The notes under the pieces are model-generated. The model was not told where the DNA came from. It did no database searches and saw only the letters and a program-made list of their open reading frames with translations. Positions 1 through 8,364 of a stretch of 64,000 bases of DNA are shown piece after piece. The first letter of the stretch is position 1, and each line of letters begins with the position of its first letter. A program made the position numbers and the translations under genes. This DNA is from Mycolicibacterium sp. TUM20985 (lineage in GTDB: Bacteria > Actinomycetota > Actinomycetes > Mycobacteriales > Mycobacteriaceae): NCBI RefSeq assembly GCF_030295745.1, contig NZ_AP027291.1:4774001-4838000 (forward strand). The letters are read 5' to 3'.

Positions 1-449
1 TCGCTGGCCGGTTCGGAATTGACCCCCAGCAGAGCGCCTTCCGTCAAGCCACCGCGCAGGGCGCCGTCGACGGCCCGCTCGATGCACAGCCTGTCGAGTT
101 GTGTGACCTGGTCGGTCTCCGCTGCGTAGGCGAAGACCGATTGCGGCTGGAGGTGCGGCTGAAGCGGCCAACGGGCCAGCGCCTCGAAACCCACGATCGT
201 TCCCGTGGGTAACGACACGATCGGCTGAAAGACCGGTGAAACGCCCTTGCCCGACGCAGCGTCATCCAGGTCGGGGTGGCTCCGCTTCACCGCGCGCCGC
301 ACCCCTTCACCGCTCACGAGCGACCCGCCCTTCCTTGGTTCCGAACGCCCTACGACGCCAGATGACCCGCCGATTCGACGTTCATCAGATTCGGGGTAGT
401 TAACTTCTCGCAGACCACGCGTGAAGGGATCATAGCCGTCAAAACCCAT
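1..449 (-). CDS. EAL-domain protein, probable cyclic-di-GMP phosphodiesterase (3' end outside window)
   Basis: Only the first ~149 codons are present; the gene runs off the left edge. The ATG at 449 follows a strong GGAGGTG Shine-Dalgarno about 12 bases upstream. After a hydrophilic N-terminus of ~70 residues with no recognised domain comes the start of an EAL domain: an FQPIV motif at ~74-78 and the signature Glu-Ala-Leu at ~89-91 in a FEALARW context. EAL domains hydrolyse cyclic-di-GMP; whether this copy is active cannot be judged because the downstream metal ligands are missing. An in-frame GTG at 317 is a weaker alternative start. It lies on the same strand, 171 bases downstream of a BcsA/BcsB-like exopolysaccharide gene set, so control of that system by cyclic-di-GMP turnover is a reasonable inference. 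Confidence 0.8.
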   Translation of the reverse strand, partial: MGFDGYDPFTRGLREVNYPESDERRIGGSSGVVGRSEPRKGGSLVSGEGVRRAVKRSHPDLDDAASGKGVSPVFQPIVSLPTGTIVGFEALARWPLQPHLQPQSVFAYAAETDQVTQLDRLCIERAVDGALRGGLTEGALLGVNSEPAS

Positions 450-620
450 TTACTGGCGAAACACCTCCGCGTTGCCTTGCACCTCGTCCTCGGGTGTTGT
501 CCCAACTCAGTCGTTCTCCCATCGAACACGGGTGTTTGCCAAAACCGGTGATCCTGGAAAGCTTCCGACGGTGCCCGCCGACCGGCGCCAGGGATCAGCA
601 ACGCCGCGGACCGGCGTCCA

Positions 621-2303
621 CTAGGCAGGTGCCAGCACCCGGTACAGCCGCCAGTTCGGTTGACTGTCGCCGTCATTGGGAATCTCGAGTTCCAGTGTCG
701 CGATGTTCGCGCCCGTCTCGTACAACGTGGGATATCGCACGTTGAGGGCGTCGGAGATCCCACGCCCGGTCGGTGGAACCGCCAACAGATACCGGACACC
801 GTTGTTCTGGGGATCGTTGAGCAACGGGACGAAGTCCGGGTCGGACGGGACCACGAACGTCTTCGGCTGAGTCGATGCGGCGGTGACCGCGAATCCGTAA
901 ACGGTGTCGGTGATGACCGAACTCTCCGGCAAATCGAGATTCTCCAGATACCTGGCAATTTGGCGCTCGGTCGAGAACGACGCCGCGATGGCGTGCTCCG
1001 TCGCCTTGCGGACGCTGACGTTGTCAGGTTGCGGTGCCAGCACCGCACCCAGCGCGTATTCCTGTGGGGCGTACTTCGGCTGCCCCATCCCCCATGCGGT
1101 GACCGGGACGGCCATGGCGAGGAGGGTCGCGACCGCCGAATAGACCAGCGTCCGGCGTCGCGGCAACTCCGGCGGTGAATGCGGCTGTGCCGGAGCGTAT
1201 CTGCCTCGTCGCGTGGCGGTCGTCAACGCGCCGTCCGGGACCGCCAACATCGCCAGGCATGCCGACAGCGGAATGGCCACGATGTAGAACCGCAGGAACG
1301 GAAACGTCGACCCCGTGGCATAGCTGAGGGCCTGGAAGGCCAAGGCCGCCCCGTACACGAACGTCGGCACGAGCAGCACCGTCCAGTTCGGTTGGCGGTA
1401 GCGCCGAATTCCGCACCACAGCGCGAGTGGCACCAGGGTGGGGGCTAATAGCGTGATGCAGACCAGCGCGAAGGTCAGGCCCGCGGTGAAGGTCCCCGTC
1501 GGCTGACCGGACTGAGCGAGAATGGCGGCGTTGCCGTACTGAGAGGTGAACTGCGCGAAAGCCTCCCCAGTGATCAACCAGCTGGCCCCCGCCCAACCCA
1601 CGAACGCGGCGAAGCCGGGCCCGCTGACCAACAGCGCGTCCAGCAGTGCGCGCCGAAACCGCGGCTGGGGCGTGGCCCGCAGATAGGTGGTAGCTCCCAC
1701 CAGCAGCCCCGCGGCTGCCACGCACGCGACCGCGTCGTAACGGGTCAGATAGGCCAACCCCATCGCGATGCCACCAGCGGCGACGAGGTGATGGACGTCG
1801 TCGTCGACCATCCACGTGATGAGGCGGCGCACCGCCCATGACATGAAGAAGATGAACGGAGCCTCACTCATCCCGTTGGCGCCGTAGAACACGATCATCG
1901 GGTTGAGTGCGAACAACGCCGTGACGGCGAGGACGTAGCCGCGCGGCAGTCCACGGTCGGTGCCCATTCCGAGGATCTGGACGACGCCGCCCGCCATGAA
2001 GATCGCGGACATGATGGTGCCCGAGAAGGCGCGTTCGGTCATCGCCGGCCAGAGCGGGCTCAGCAGGATGGCGGGTATCTGCGCCACCGACGTCAGCGGA
2101 GTGAAGATGAAGCCGATGGCGGCCAGATGTGGGTCGCGGCTGAAGATGGCGCTCTGGGCGGCCGAGACCCGGGCCAGCGCGTCGCCGAGGATGAAACCGT
2201 TGCGGACCTGGAGCCAGTATCCGACGGCGAGGTAGACCGTCAGCGCCACCAGGTAGACGGCGATCTTCAACCGCCGGTCGGACCTCCGGACACCGGTAAT
2301 CAC
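621..2303 (-). CDS. Polytopic membrane protein resembling GT-C glycosyltransferases
   Basis: 560 residues with a first membrane segment at ~12-32 and many further hydrophobic spans to ~residue 420, then a soluble C-terminal portion of ~130 residues. The early loop (GDALARVSAAQSAIFSRDPH, ~40-59) with an acidic residue followed by aromatic/His positions, and an ALNPMIVFYGANGMSEAP stretch, resemble the ArnT/PMT type of lipid-linked sugar transferase, but I see no diagnostic motif. It starts at a GTG overlapping the stop of the upstream GT2 gene by 4 bases, so the two are translationally coupled. Family assignment is inferred from topology and context; it could be an uncharacterised membrane protein of the same polysaccharide system. 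Confidence 0.6.
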   Translation of the reverse strand: MITGVRRSDRRLKIAVYLVALTVYLAVGYWLQVRNGFILGDALARVSAAQSAIFSRDPHLAAIGFIFTPLTSVAQIPAILLSPLWPAMTERAFSGTIMSAIFMAGGVVQILGMGTDRGLPRGYVLAVTALFALNPMIVFYGANGMSEAPFIFFMSWAVRRLITWMVDDDVHHLVAAGGIAMGLAYLTRYDAVACVAAAGLLVGATTYLRATPQPRFRRALLDALLVSGPGFAAFVGWAGASWLITGEAFAQFTSQYGNAAILAQSGQPTGTFTAGLTFALVCITLLAPTLVPLALWCGIRRYRQPNWTVLLVPTFVYGAALAFQALSYATGSTFPFLRFYIVAIPLSACLAMLAVPDGALTTATRRGRYAPAQPHSPPELPRRRTLVYSAVATLLAMAVPVTAWGMGQPKYAPQEYALGAVLAPQPDNVSVRKATEHAIAASFSTERQIARYLENLDLPESSVITDTVYGFAVTAASTQPKTFVVPSDPDFVPLLNDPQNNGVRYLLAVPPTGRGISDALNVRYPTLYETGANIATLELEIPNDGDSQPNWRLYRVLAPA

Positions 2304-3790
2304 GGTACCGTCGAATCGGGTTCATCCTCGAGATCGGGACGTTGCGACAGCCCGTGAAAAGTCTTCTCCCAGTAGGACGGATTGCGGATCAACTGATAGC
2401 AGCCCTTGGCCGCGGCCACGCTCATCATCACCCAGAACACCGGCACGGTCAGCCCGGGAACCAACAGGTCGGACCGATCGTCCTCGCGAAGCGCGATCAA
2501 ATTCATGTAGAGGGTGGCGCCGTTGCCCAGGATGAGTGCGATGAGCGCGGGAAAATAGATGTACGGCGGGAAAACGGCGCCGACGAGAGCGGGTTGCCCC
2601 AGGAACCAGGTCATCGTGATGAACCAGAACACCAGGTTGAGCACCGCGATGATGGGAGTGCCGGCCAACACCAGATTGAACCGGACGAAGCTGCGAAGGC
2701 CGATGGTACGCAACAGTTGCCGTGGCCGCCGGATGTGCACCAGCCAGGTCTGCAGGTAGCCCTTGTACCAGCGTGAGCGCTGCCGAATCCAGTTGATCGG
2801 GTCGCTGTTGGCTTCCTCGAGGGTTTCGGAGTCGACGACCGCGGTGCGGTAGCCCGAGGCGGCAATGCGCAACCCGAGGTCGGCATCCTCGGTCACGTTG
2901 AACGGATCCCAGGAGCCGATCTCGTCCAACACCGATCTTATGAGGTGATTCGACGTGCCGCCCAACGGAATTGGGGCCGTCGTCCGCATCATGCCCGGCA
3001 GCAGGTAACCGAACCACAATCCGTACTCCGCGGTGAACCAACCGGTCAAGAGGTTCTGATGCCCGTTGTGATATTTCAGCTTGGCCTGCACGCACACGAC
3101 GTCGTCCGGTAACTGCCTGAACGTGGCGACCACGCGGCGCAACTGCAACGGCTCCGGCAGGTCCTCGGCATCGTAGATCGTGACGATGTCGCCGGTGGTG
3201 AAGTGCAGGCCGTAGTTGCAGGCCTTCGGCTTGGTGCGCGGCTCGGCGGGTGGCACCAAGACGATCTGGATGATGTCGGAATCTCCGCACGCGCGTGCAG
3301 CCGCGATCGTCACGTCGTCATCTGCCTCGAGCAACAGAAGCACCTGCAGCTTGTCCGGCGGATAGTGCAGCCGAGCCATCGCACCGATCAGATCGCCGAC
3401 TACTTCCGGCTCGTTGTAGGCGGGGACCAGGATGGTGTAGCGCGGCAGGTCGGCGTAGGGGATCGCCAGGGCTTCCTCGTCGGAGATGGCAATCGCCCGA
3501 GAGGCCAGGCCCTGGCGAAAGATCATCACCCGATCGAGCATGGTCACGACGTAACCGAAGGTGCAGATGCCGATCAGCGCCACGGCGGTCGCCATCGGCG
3601 CTGCGAGTAGACAGACCACGAGGATCAACAGCAGCGCCCACAGTACGGGCCGCTGCCAACCAACGAGCGGAGTCGATGCCGAGTTCAGCGGATCGTTGTC
3701 GCGCAGACCGTTGATTGCCAGATAGAGCGCTTGTTCGCCCTCGCTGTCGATACGGACATCCGCTGCAGGGCGGCCGACCTCGGCGTTCAC
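2300..3790 (-). CDS. BcsA-like processive family 2 glycosyltransferase
   Basis: 496 residues. Two membrane segments (~45-85) precede a GT2 catalytic domain: LVPAYNE at ~121-127, the DxD-type metal site DAED at ~207-210, the TED motif at ~300-302 and QxxRW (QRSRW) at ~337-341, the full set expected of processive synthases such as BcsA and hyaluronan synthase. Further membrane segments follow from ~370 to 470. The PilZ domain that lets bacterial BcsA bind cyclic-di-GMP is absent, so direct allosteric control of the BcsA kind is not expected. The GTG start overlaps the upstream gene's stop (GTGA). With the BcsB-like gene two genes upstream, it likely polymerises and exports a beta-linked polysaccharide; the sugar is unknown. 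Confidence 0.85.
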   Translation of the reverse strand: MNAEVGRPAADVRIDSEGEQALYLAINGLRDNDPLNSASTPLVGWQRPVLWALLLILVVCLLAAPMATAVALIGICTFGYVVTMLDRVMIFRQGLASRAIAISDEEALAIPYADLPRYTILVPAYNEPEVVGDLIGAMARLHYPPDKLQVLLLLEADDDVTIAAARACGDSDIIQIVLVPPAEPRTKPKACNYGLHFTTGDIVTIYDAEDLPEPLQLRRVVATFRQLPDDVVCVQAKLKYHNGHQNLLTGWFTAEYGLWFGYLLPGMMRTTAPIPLGGTSNHLIRSVLDEIGSWDPFNVTEDADLGLRIAASGYRTAVVDSETLEEANSDPINWIRQRSRWYKGYLQTWLVHIRRPRQLLRTIGLRSFVRFNLVLAGTPIIAVLNLVFWFITMTWFLGQPALVGAVFPPYIYFPALIALILGNGATLYMNLIALREDDRSDLLVPGLTVPVFWVMMSVAAAKGCYQLIRNPSYWEKTFHGLSQRPDLEDEPDSTVP

Positions 3791-5319
3791 CGCCCCTCAC
3801 CCTCCCGAATACCTTGTGCGGCAACCAGAGCGCGACCGAACTGTGTCAACAGATCCGCGTCCTTGAAGGTTGGTGTGCGGTCGGTCGTGGCAGCGTTACC
3901 CCGCAGCAGGATGGTGAACAACGTGCCAAGCGTCGGCACGAAACCACCGGAGGGTGCCGGAAACGGGGCGCCGGCTTCATGGTTGTCGACCGCGAACAGC
4001 ACCACTCGCTGGGCGACGTCGGCGTCGCCCCTGGTGAACTGCAGCGCGTTCCAGGTGACCAGAAGGCGGTCGTCGACGACGGAGACCAACTGGCCCTGCA
4101 CGCCCGAACCCAGGTCGACGAGGCGCGGTGCGCTGAGCCGCGCCCCGGCCACGTCATAGATGACCCGGGCCGGAAAGACGTTGAAGGAGAACGGGCGTGC
4201 GCTCGTCACGCTGTCGACCACCACCGTCCGAGGTCGTCCGAGCTTGTCCCAGGTCGGGTTCACCGTGTCGGCGGTGATTCGCTGCCGAATCAGGTCCGCC
4301 CCCGACCCGTACATCCGATGAACCCAGTCGTAGGTGTGCTCCGAGTCGAGGTGCCAGCCGGGCGGCACCGCCAACGGCTGCCCTTGGCGCAGGGCCTCGC
4401 CGCCGGCGGGGGCGACCGGGGTGCCACTCACCGTGGGCGGGAGATGGACCAGGGCGAGGGCGATCCCGACGATGACCACGACCGGAACTCCGGCCCAGAC
4501 CTGCTTGGCGGCGAGTGGCTCGACCTTGCGGTCCAACACCCGTTTCGGCGCTCCGCGGCGTGCGTACAGGAAGAATCCACCACCGACTACGCACACCGTC
4601 GAGACCGCTGGAATCATTTGAAAGGCGAGCAGCGGCGCGTCGTGGAAGTACACGGCCATGATCACCAGGACAAGGCCGCCGAAGGCCCATGACAACAGGG
4701 ATCCGATCAGCCCGCGCCGAACCGTCCGACCCAGTGCAATTCCCGTTCCCACCCCCGAGATCACGAGTGCCGCGGCACCCGCGGCCACTCTGCCGCCGCC
4801 GAGGACGACGACCGCTACGTAGTAGGGCAGCGGGAATACCAGCAACAACGCCATCCCCCACACCCACGCGAAGCGGGCGACCGGGCGGAGCCCGAAAAGC
4901 ACGATGCTCGAGCTGAACACATAGAGCCACATCGCCACCAGGTCGAGCCGCAGCAGATGGAAGTACAGCGCGTAACGCGCCAGAAGCACCCCGTGGATCA
5001 ACAGCGCGAGAACCAGGCCCATGGTTCCGACGATGACGTCTGTCTGGCGGTCGTGAATCGGCAGTTCGGTTCGGTGCCAGCGGGATACGCCGACGGCCAC
5101 CAAGATCACCACCACCGCGACCGTCCAGACGAAACCGCCGAGCCCGCCGGCGCGCGTCGTGTCCACCAGGCTGATGATGCTGTCACGAAAGGCGACCACC
5201 GCCGTCGTCGCGATGAGCCACCAGCGCAGCGACACCCGGTAGATGGGATGCAGGCCGTAGTACCGGGCAGCCAGCCTCCGCCCGGCCTTGGAGGGCCCGA
5301 CGTCGGTGGATGCCGTCAT
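3787..5319 (-). CDS. Multi-span membrane protein with extracytoplasmic C-terminal domain, unknown function
   Basis: 510 residues. About nine hydrophobic segments fall between ~35 and 300, followed by a ~200-residue soluble tail predicted outside the membrane. The region ~95-175, ending in a LLLVFPLPYYV stretch, is reminiscent of the exosortase/EpsH fold, and the tail loosely resembles the EpsI-type domain often fused to it, but the conserved exosortase Cys-containing motif is not visible. It sits one base after the BcsB-like gene and overlaps the GT2 gene by 4 bases, so it belongs to the exopolysaccharide operon. A role in polymer export or protein anchoring is possible; the family link is weak and should be treated as a hypothesis. 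Confidence 0.55.
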   Translation of the reverse strand: MTASTDVGPSKAGRRLAARYYGLHPIYRVSLRWWLIATTAVVAFRDSIISLVDTTRAGGLGGFVWTVAVVVILVAVGVSRWHRTELPIHDRQTDVIVGTMGLVLALLIHGVLLARYALYFHLLRLDLVAMWLYVFSSSIVLFGLRPVARFAWVWGMALLLVFPLPYYVAVVVLGGGRVAAGAAALVISGVGTGIALGRTVRRGLIGSLLSWAFGGLVLVIMAVYFHDAPLLAFQMIPAVSTVCVVGGGFFLYARRGAPKRVLDRKVEPLAAKQVWAGVPVVVIVGIALALVHLPPTVSGTPVAPAGGEALRQGQPLAVPPGWHLDSEHTYDWVHRMYGSGADLIRQRITADTVNPTWDKLGRPRTVVVDSVTSARPFSFNVFPARVIYDVAGARLSAPRLVDLGSGVQGQLVSVVDDRLLVTWNALQFTRGDADVAQRVVLFAVDNHEAGAPFPAPSGGFVPTLGTLFTILLRGNAATTDRTPTFKDADLLTQFGRALVAAQGIREGEGR

Positions 5320-5320
5320 C

Positions 5321-7309
5321 TCAGCGGCCCGGCGTCTTCGACCTCGTGCGCCACCAGATGCCGGCGCCTGCGATCACGACTGCGACGATGCCTCCACCCA
5401 ACCACCAGTACGGCCGGTCATCATTGCCGTCGACGGCGTTGGCGGCTGGCCGCGGGCTGCCCGCGCCGAAACTCACCGGGTCGCGCCCAGCGGGGGCGAG
5501 AACCGCGGTTCCGGTCAGCCGCGACCAGCGCACCGGGGCGGCATCCAACCATGCCAACAACGCATCAACCTGTTCTGGCGCACCGTTGGACGTCGCAACG
5601 ATTGCCGTTCGGCGGCCGTCGAATACCGTCTGAAGAGAGCCGAATCGCTGCGCGGGATTCAGGGTCAGGGTGGTCTGGTCGGTGCCGCCGTCGACACCCG
5701 TGACCCTGAGCTCCCCGGATTCGTTTGCCCCCACCGGCAACGTGATCCGCGGATCCGACCAACCATCGGCTGAGATGAGCACTGCCGGGTTCGGCGAGTC
5801 GATGGCCTCCCGCAGCGGCATCACTACGGTGTCCATTGGCAATGCACTCATTCGCTGCAGTCCCACCAGTATCGACACCGCACGTCGGGTGTCGGCGAAA
5901 CCATCCTCGCCGACGCCGACGTCGATTCTCGGCATCAGCGCCTGCGGGACCGACTGGAATCCAGCGGTCAAGGGCGGGTCGGCTCTAGTGGTCTGGACCG
6001 GGCTGTCACCGTCGATGGTCAACGTGATCGGCTGAAACTCCCCGCAGCGCCCGGTGTTTCCCGCGATGTTGATGGCCACCCCGAGGTTGGTGTAGCGCTG
6101 CAGCAGCCGGTCCGGAATGTCGACCCAGCGGTCGATCACCCCCGTGTCGTCGACCGGCCACTGGTCGATCGTCTGGCCGTTGATGGCCGTGACCACGCTG
6201 CCGCCAATGCCGTTCGGCAGCGGAGTGTAAGTACCGCGCAGGTGCACTCGCACGTTCCGCGCCGAGCGACCAAGCCTGGTCTGATCCAGTGCGATGGATA
6301 CCTGCGGGTTCAACGCGGTGGCGTTCACACCCGGCTGGCCGAGTTGGCGGATGGTGGTCACGTCCGCAGGCAATTGGGGAACCGTCTTCAAGGGACCCGC
6401 CACGGCCAGTGAGCTCACGGCAAGTCGGGACAGGTCGCTGGACAGCAACCGTGCCTGGTTGATCAGTTGGTTGGGTGGCCCGCCGATGAGCAGCGAGGGG
6501 AATCCGCCGCCCTGCAGGGCCACCGCGACCTCCGGTCCCTCGCGGATGACGATCTGGCGTTCCATCGGCGCCGACGGCTCGACCGGCTCCGTCTGACGGT
6601 CGGCCAGTGGCAGCACCGCAACCTCGGGGTTCTGCTTGCCGTACCGCGCTACGACCGCCATGGCGACTCGGGCCGCCGCCTCGGACTCGATGTTCATCGG
6701 CCGTGCTGGAATGAGAATCGTCAGTTTGCGCAAGATGGGCGGGAGGAAGTCCGCGACCGTCGCGGGCGGTATCTCGGCTCCCTCATAACGAATAGCCACA
6801 TCGGTAAAGCGCAGCGGATTAGTCGGTTCGAGGCAATAACCTTCGACCGGCACTAGGTAGCTGCGCAGGGTCACGGTCACCGCATTGTCGATGACGTCGA
6901 CACCGTCGAGCGGCACGACTATCGGGAGCCTGTCACCATCGGGCAACCGCACCCGGGAAATTGTCCTGTCGTCTTGAGTCACATTCAGGGTGCCGAGTCG
7001 AACGTTGACCGGTAATTCCACGATGGCGGTGAGTTCTGCTGGCCGCAGACCCGGCGGAACTGGGATGACGAGCGTCTCAATGCCCTGCGTGCCGAAGAAG
7101 GACAACGTCGTGTTCGCACCAAGTGCCGGCAGGCCCAGAATGGGGGGTTCCGTTGGTATTGCGCCGTCATCGGGCGCCGCCGTCGCAGTTGGCGAATTCG
7201 GACCTCCAATTGGCATTGTCACCAACACCATTGCCATTGCAGTCACCAACGCCATTGCCATTGCAGGCGCCATTGCAATGGGTGTGACACGAAACGGCTT
7301 GCGCTTCAT
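5321..7309 (-). CDS. BcsB-like secreted, membrane-anchored polysaccharide synthase accessory protein
   Basis: 662 residues. An N-terminal signal sequence (basic MKRK start, hydrophobic stretch to ~residue 33, alanine-rich cleavage region) and one C-terminal membrane anchor (~630-650, then a short basic tail) match the topology of BcsB, the periplasmic partner of cellulose synthase. Between them are beta-rich repeats typical of BcsB carbohydrate-binding and flavodoxin-like modules, including a long conserved-looking YCLEP...RFTDVAIRYEG segment (~155-175). It is the first gene of the minus-strand operon that continues with the polytopic protein, GT2 and GT-C genes, starting 113 bases after rpsQ. 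Function as partner of the GT2 synthase is inferred from architecture and adjacency. Confidence 0.75.
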   Translation of the reverse strand: MKRKPFRVTPIAMAPAMAMALVTAMAMVLVTMPIGGPNSPTATAAPDDGAIPTEPPILGLPALGANTTLSFFGTQGIETLVIPVPPGLRPAELTAIVELPVNVRLGTLNVTQDDRTISRVRLPDGDRLPIVVPLDGVDVIDNAVTVTLRSYLVPVEGYCLEPTNPLRFTDVAIRYEGAEIPPATVADFLPPILRKLTILIPARPMNIESEAAARVAMAVVARYGKQNPEVAVLPLADRQTEPVEPSAPMERQIVIREGPEVAVALQGGGFPSLLIGGPPNQLINQARLLSSDLSRLAVSSLAVAGPLKTVPQLPADVTTIRQLGQPGVNATALNPQVSIALDQTRLGRSARNVRVHLRGTYTPLPNGIGGSVVTAINGQTIDQWPVDDTGVIDRWVDIPDRLLQRYTNLGVAINIAGNTGRCGEFQPITLTIDGDSPVQTTRADPPLTAGFQSVPQALMPRIDVGVGEDGFADTRRAVSILVGLQRMSALPMDTVVMPLREAIDSPNPAVLISADGWSDPRITLPVGANESGELRVTGVDGGTDQTTLTLNPAQRFGSLQTVFDGRRTAIVATSNGAPEQVDALLAWLDAAPVRWSRLTGTAVLAPAGRDPVSFGAGSPRPAANAVDGNDDRPYWWLGGGIVAVVIAGAGIWWRTRSKTPGR

Positions 7310-7375
7310 CCCCGGAGATTAACTACCGACTACCGTCGGCCGATGCCAAATGGAACTAAAGACCGTGAAACGCCA

Positions 7376-7407
7376 ATCGCCCGATCCGTTGGCACGGACC
7401 GGGCGAT
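7376..7407 (-). terminator. Hairpin downstream of rpsQ
   Basis: A 13-bp stem with one mismatch (7376-7388 with 7395-7407, loop TTGGCA) begins 16 bases after the rpsQ stop and is followed on the minus strand by a moderately T-rich stretch. It probably ends or attenuates S10-operon transcription before the exopolysaccharide operon. Confidence 0.6.
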
Positions 7408-7422
7408 CGGAAGAACTTGGTG

Positions 7423-7713
7423 CTATTTGGCGCGTTCGAGCACCTCGACGAGGCGCCAGCGCTTGGTGGCCGACAACGGCCGGGTCTCCATCAGCGACAC
7501 GCGGTCACCGACACCGGCAGCGCCGTTCTCGTCGTGGGCCTTGACCTTCGTCGTCGTCCGAATGATCTTGCCGTACAACGGGTGCTTCGAGCGGTTCTCC
7601 AGCTCGACCACGATGGTCTTCTGCATCTTGTCGCTCACCACGTAGCCAATGCGCGTCTTGCGCTGTCCGCGTACGGTTTCCACGCTCTCGGTGTTCTTCT
7701 GATCTTCTGCCAT
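7423..7713 (-). CDS. rpsQ: 30S ribosomal protein S17
   Basis: 96 residues. S17 binds 16S rRNA early in 30S assembly. The core GYVVSDKMQKTIVV...HPLYGKIIRTTTK is the S17 OB-fold signature. An upstream in-frame ATG at 7764 would add 17 residues but would overlap most of the rpmC end; the start at 7713, one base before the rpmC stop and giving the usual MAEDQK-like mycobacterial N-terminus, is preferred. Last gene of this part of the S10 operon. Confidence 0.95.
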   Translation of the reverse strand: MAEDQKNTESVETVRGQRKTRIGYVVSDKMQKTIVVELENRSKHPLYGKIIRTTTKVKAHDENGAAGVGDRVSLMETRPLSATKRWRLVEVLERAK

Positions 7714-7714
7714 C

Positions 7715-7948
7715 TTACGAATCCTCACCAACGGGTCCGGAGGCCAGACCCAACTCACGTTCACGAAGCACGGTGTACACGCGTGCGATCTCTTGGCGCA
7801 CCACGCGCAGCCGACGGTTGTTGGCCAGCTGCCCGGTGGCCATCTGGAAGCGAAGGTTGAACAGCTCTTCCTTCGACTCGCGCACCCGGGCGGCGAGCTC
7901 CTCGTCGGTCAGCTCGCGCAGTTCGCCGGGCGAAACTCCCACTGCCAT
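7715..7948 (-). CDS. rpmC: 50S ribosomal protein L29
   Basis: 77 residues; the pattern ELRELTDEEL...LKEELFNLRFQ-like helix and NNRRLRVVRQEIARVYTVLRERE is the two-helix L29 hairpin, which sits near the polypeptide exit tunnel. Overlaps rplP by one base and is followed one base later by rpsQ. Confidence 0.95.
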   Translation of the reverse strand: MAVGVSPGELRELTDEELAARVRESKEELFNLRFQMATGQLANNRRLRVVRQEIARVYTVLRERELGLASGPVGEDS

Positions 7949-8364
7949 CAGAACTGCTCCTCTCGGGTGATGATGCGTGCCTTGATCGGCAGCTTGTGGA
8001 TGGCGCGGGTCAGCGCCTCCTTGGCGACCTTCTCATCCGGGTAGCTGATCTCGAAGAGCACGCGACCGGGCTTGACGTTGGCGACCCACCACTCTGGTGA
8101 ACCCTTACCGGAACCCATGCGGGTCTCGGCGGGCTTCTTGGTCAGCGGGCGGTCGGGGAAGATGTTGATCCAGACCTTGCCGCCACGCTTGATGTGCCGG
8201 TTGATGGCGATACGCGCGGACTCGATCTGCCGGTTGGTGACGTAGGCGTGCTCCAGGGCCTGGATGCCGTAGTCACCGAAGCTCACGGCCGTGCCACCGC
8301 TGGCAATCCCGCGCTGGCGCGGGTGATGCTGCTTGCGGTGCTTGACCTTACGGGGAATCAACAT
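7948..8364 (-). CDS. rplP: 50S ribosomal protein L16
   Basis: 138 residues, the normal L16 length. MLIPRKVKHRKQHHPRQRG start, GSGKGSPEWWVANVKPGRVLFE centre and the basic IKARIITRE end are diagnostic. L16 lies beside the peptidyl-transferase centre and organises the A-site tRNA region. Starts directly after the rpsC stop. Confidence 0.97.
   Translation of the reverse strand: MLIPRKVKHRKQHHPRQRGIASGGTAVSFGDYGIQALEHAYVTNRQIESARIAINRHIKRGGKVWINIFPDRPLTKKPAETRMGSGKGSPEWWVANVKPGRVLFEISYPDEKVAKEALTRAIHKLPIKARIITREEQF

Noticed and set aside
450..620. Cyclic-di-GMP riboswitch before the EAL gene
   Set aside because: The 171-base gap has no GEMM-like conserved segments that I can recognise.
7714..7764. 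ATG upstream of rpsQ
   Set aside because: It overlaps the rpmC end by 50 bases; the later start gives a normal S17 N-terminus.
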